Part shown: positions 63,935 through 64,000 of the stretch, one piece after another
Numbering within the stretch: the first letter of the stretch is position 1
Layout of the letters: every line of letters begins with the position of its first letter
Source of the DNA: Nonomuraea maritima
GTDB taxonomy: Bacteria; Actinomycetota; Actinomycetes; Streptosporangiales; Streptosporangiaceae
Reading direction: 5' to 3'
Assembly (NCBI RefSeq): GCF_900100395.1
Contig: NZ_FNFB01000010.1
Span: 121,780-185,779 of the forward strand
Length of the DNA stretch: 64,000 bases
Position numbers and translations under genes: made by a program
Notes under the pieces: generated by a model
Told to the model about the DNA's origin: nothing
Database searches by the model: none
Seen by the model: only the letters and a program-made list of their open reading frames with translations

Positions 63935-64000
63935 CTACGAACGGGACACGATGGCCGCCAGCCGGTCGAGCACGGGCTCGGCGGTGACCGGCACCTTGTC
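63935..64000 (-). CDS. C-terminal end of a gene entering from the right (probably dacB, D-Ala-D-Ala carboxypeptidase)
   Basis: The last 21 codons before the stop TAG at 63935-63937 read DKVPVTAEPVLDRLAAIVSR. The frame has strong third-position GC. In actinomycetes dacB immediately precedes the protease-tilS-hpt-ftsH set, and family members end with a helix like this, so dacB is inferred from context only. Confidence 0.55.
   Translation of the reverse strand, partial: DKVPVTAEPVLDRLAAIVSRS

Overview
The window is a high-GC actinomycete chromosome segment with typical core genes: Lsr2, ClpC, FtsH, DisA, RadA, MutY, TilS, a short chaplin, NuoD2, a folate operon and NAD/pantothenate genes. The gene content and order resemble Streptomyces, but many proteins look closer to the Streptosporangiales (Nonomuraea/Streptosporangium type). 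That placement is inferred from recalled family resemblance; no search was run. No insertion sequence, prophage, CRISPR array, tRNA or rRNA was seen.

Layout. 0-8 kb: the end of an NlpC/P60 hydrolase, a NERD-nuclease/pseudokinase fusion behind two tandem operators, an anti-sigma-type ATPase, an FKBP-like lipoprotein, a DUF2293 protein, kynureninase, a keto-acid hydratase, and VanZ-like and GntR proteins. 8-20 kb: a DivIVA-like hendecad coiled coil, gamma-carbonic anhydrase, CsoR, a glycosyltransferase pair, a large membrane Fe-S oxidoreductase, TetR, a TIM-barrel isomerase and a methyltransferase. 20-26 kb: MerR-thioredoxin, RadA-DisA, MutY, and a divergent cupin/MarR pair. 26-31 kb: a decayed zone holding gene fragments (ABC ATPase, SDR), tandem repeats, an orphan EboE-like gene and two translationally coupled small cysteine-motif genes. 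31-38 kb: ClpC, Lsr2, a 48-residue membrane protein and two RDD membrane proteins, one with a long Gln/Gly/Tyr-rich tail, then an ArgA-type acetyltransferase.

38-49 kb: a c-di-AMP (ydaO-type) riboswitch before an NlpC/P60 cell-wall hydrolase, an orphan LuxR-type regulator divergent from a P450, LysS, CoaX, a single-ORF NadB-NadC fusion, PanC, a DUF2520 Rossmann protein and the chaplin. 49-56 kb: a MidA/NDUFAF7-like methyltransferase, a second P450, TerC, a SAM-IV riboswitch before a class-V aminotransferase, DoxX and orphan NuoD2. 56-64 kb: one dense minus-strand run, dacB(end)-Zn protease-tilS-hpt-ftsH-folE-folP-NTF2-folB-folK-DUF3180, with several 4-base overlaps.

Connections. DisA makes c-di-AMP, and the riboswitch at 38.3 kb would sense it to control a wall hydrolase. 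The NDUFAF7-like methyltransferase lies near NuoD2, the homologue of the known NDUFAF7 substrate. The NAD and CoA precursor genes are stacked as one unit. The most unusual items are the NERD-pseudokinase with its paired operators, the NadB-NadC fusion, the coupled small genes beside expanding repeats, and the decayed SDR fragment carrying copies of its own motif.
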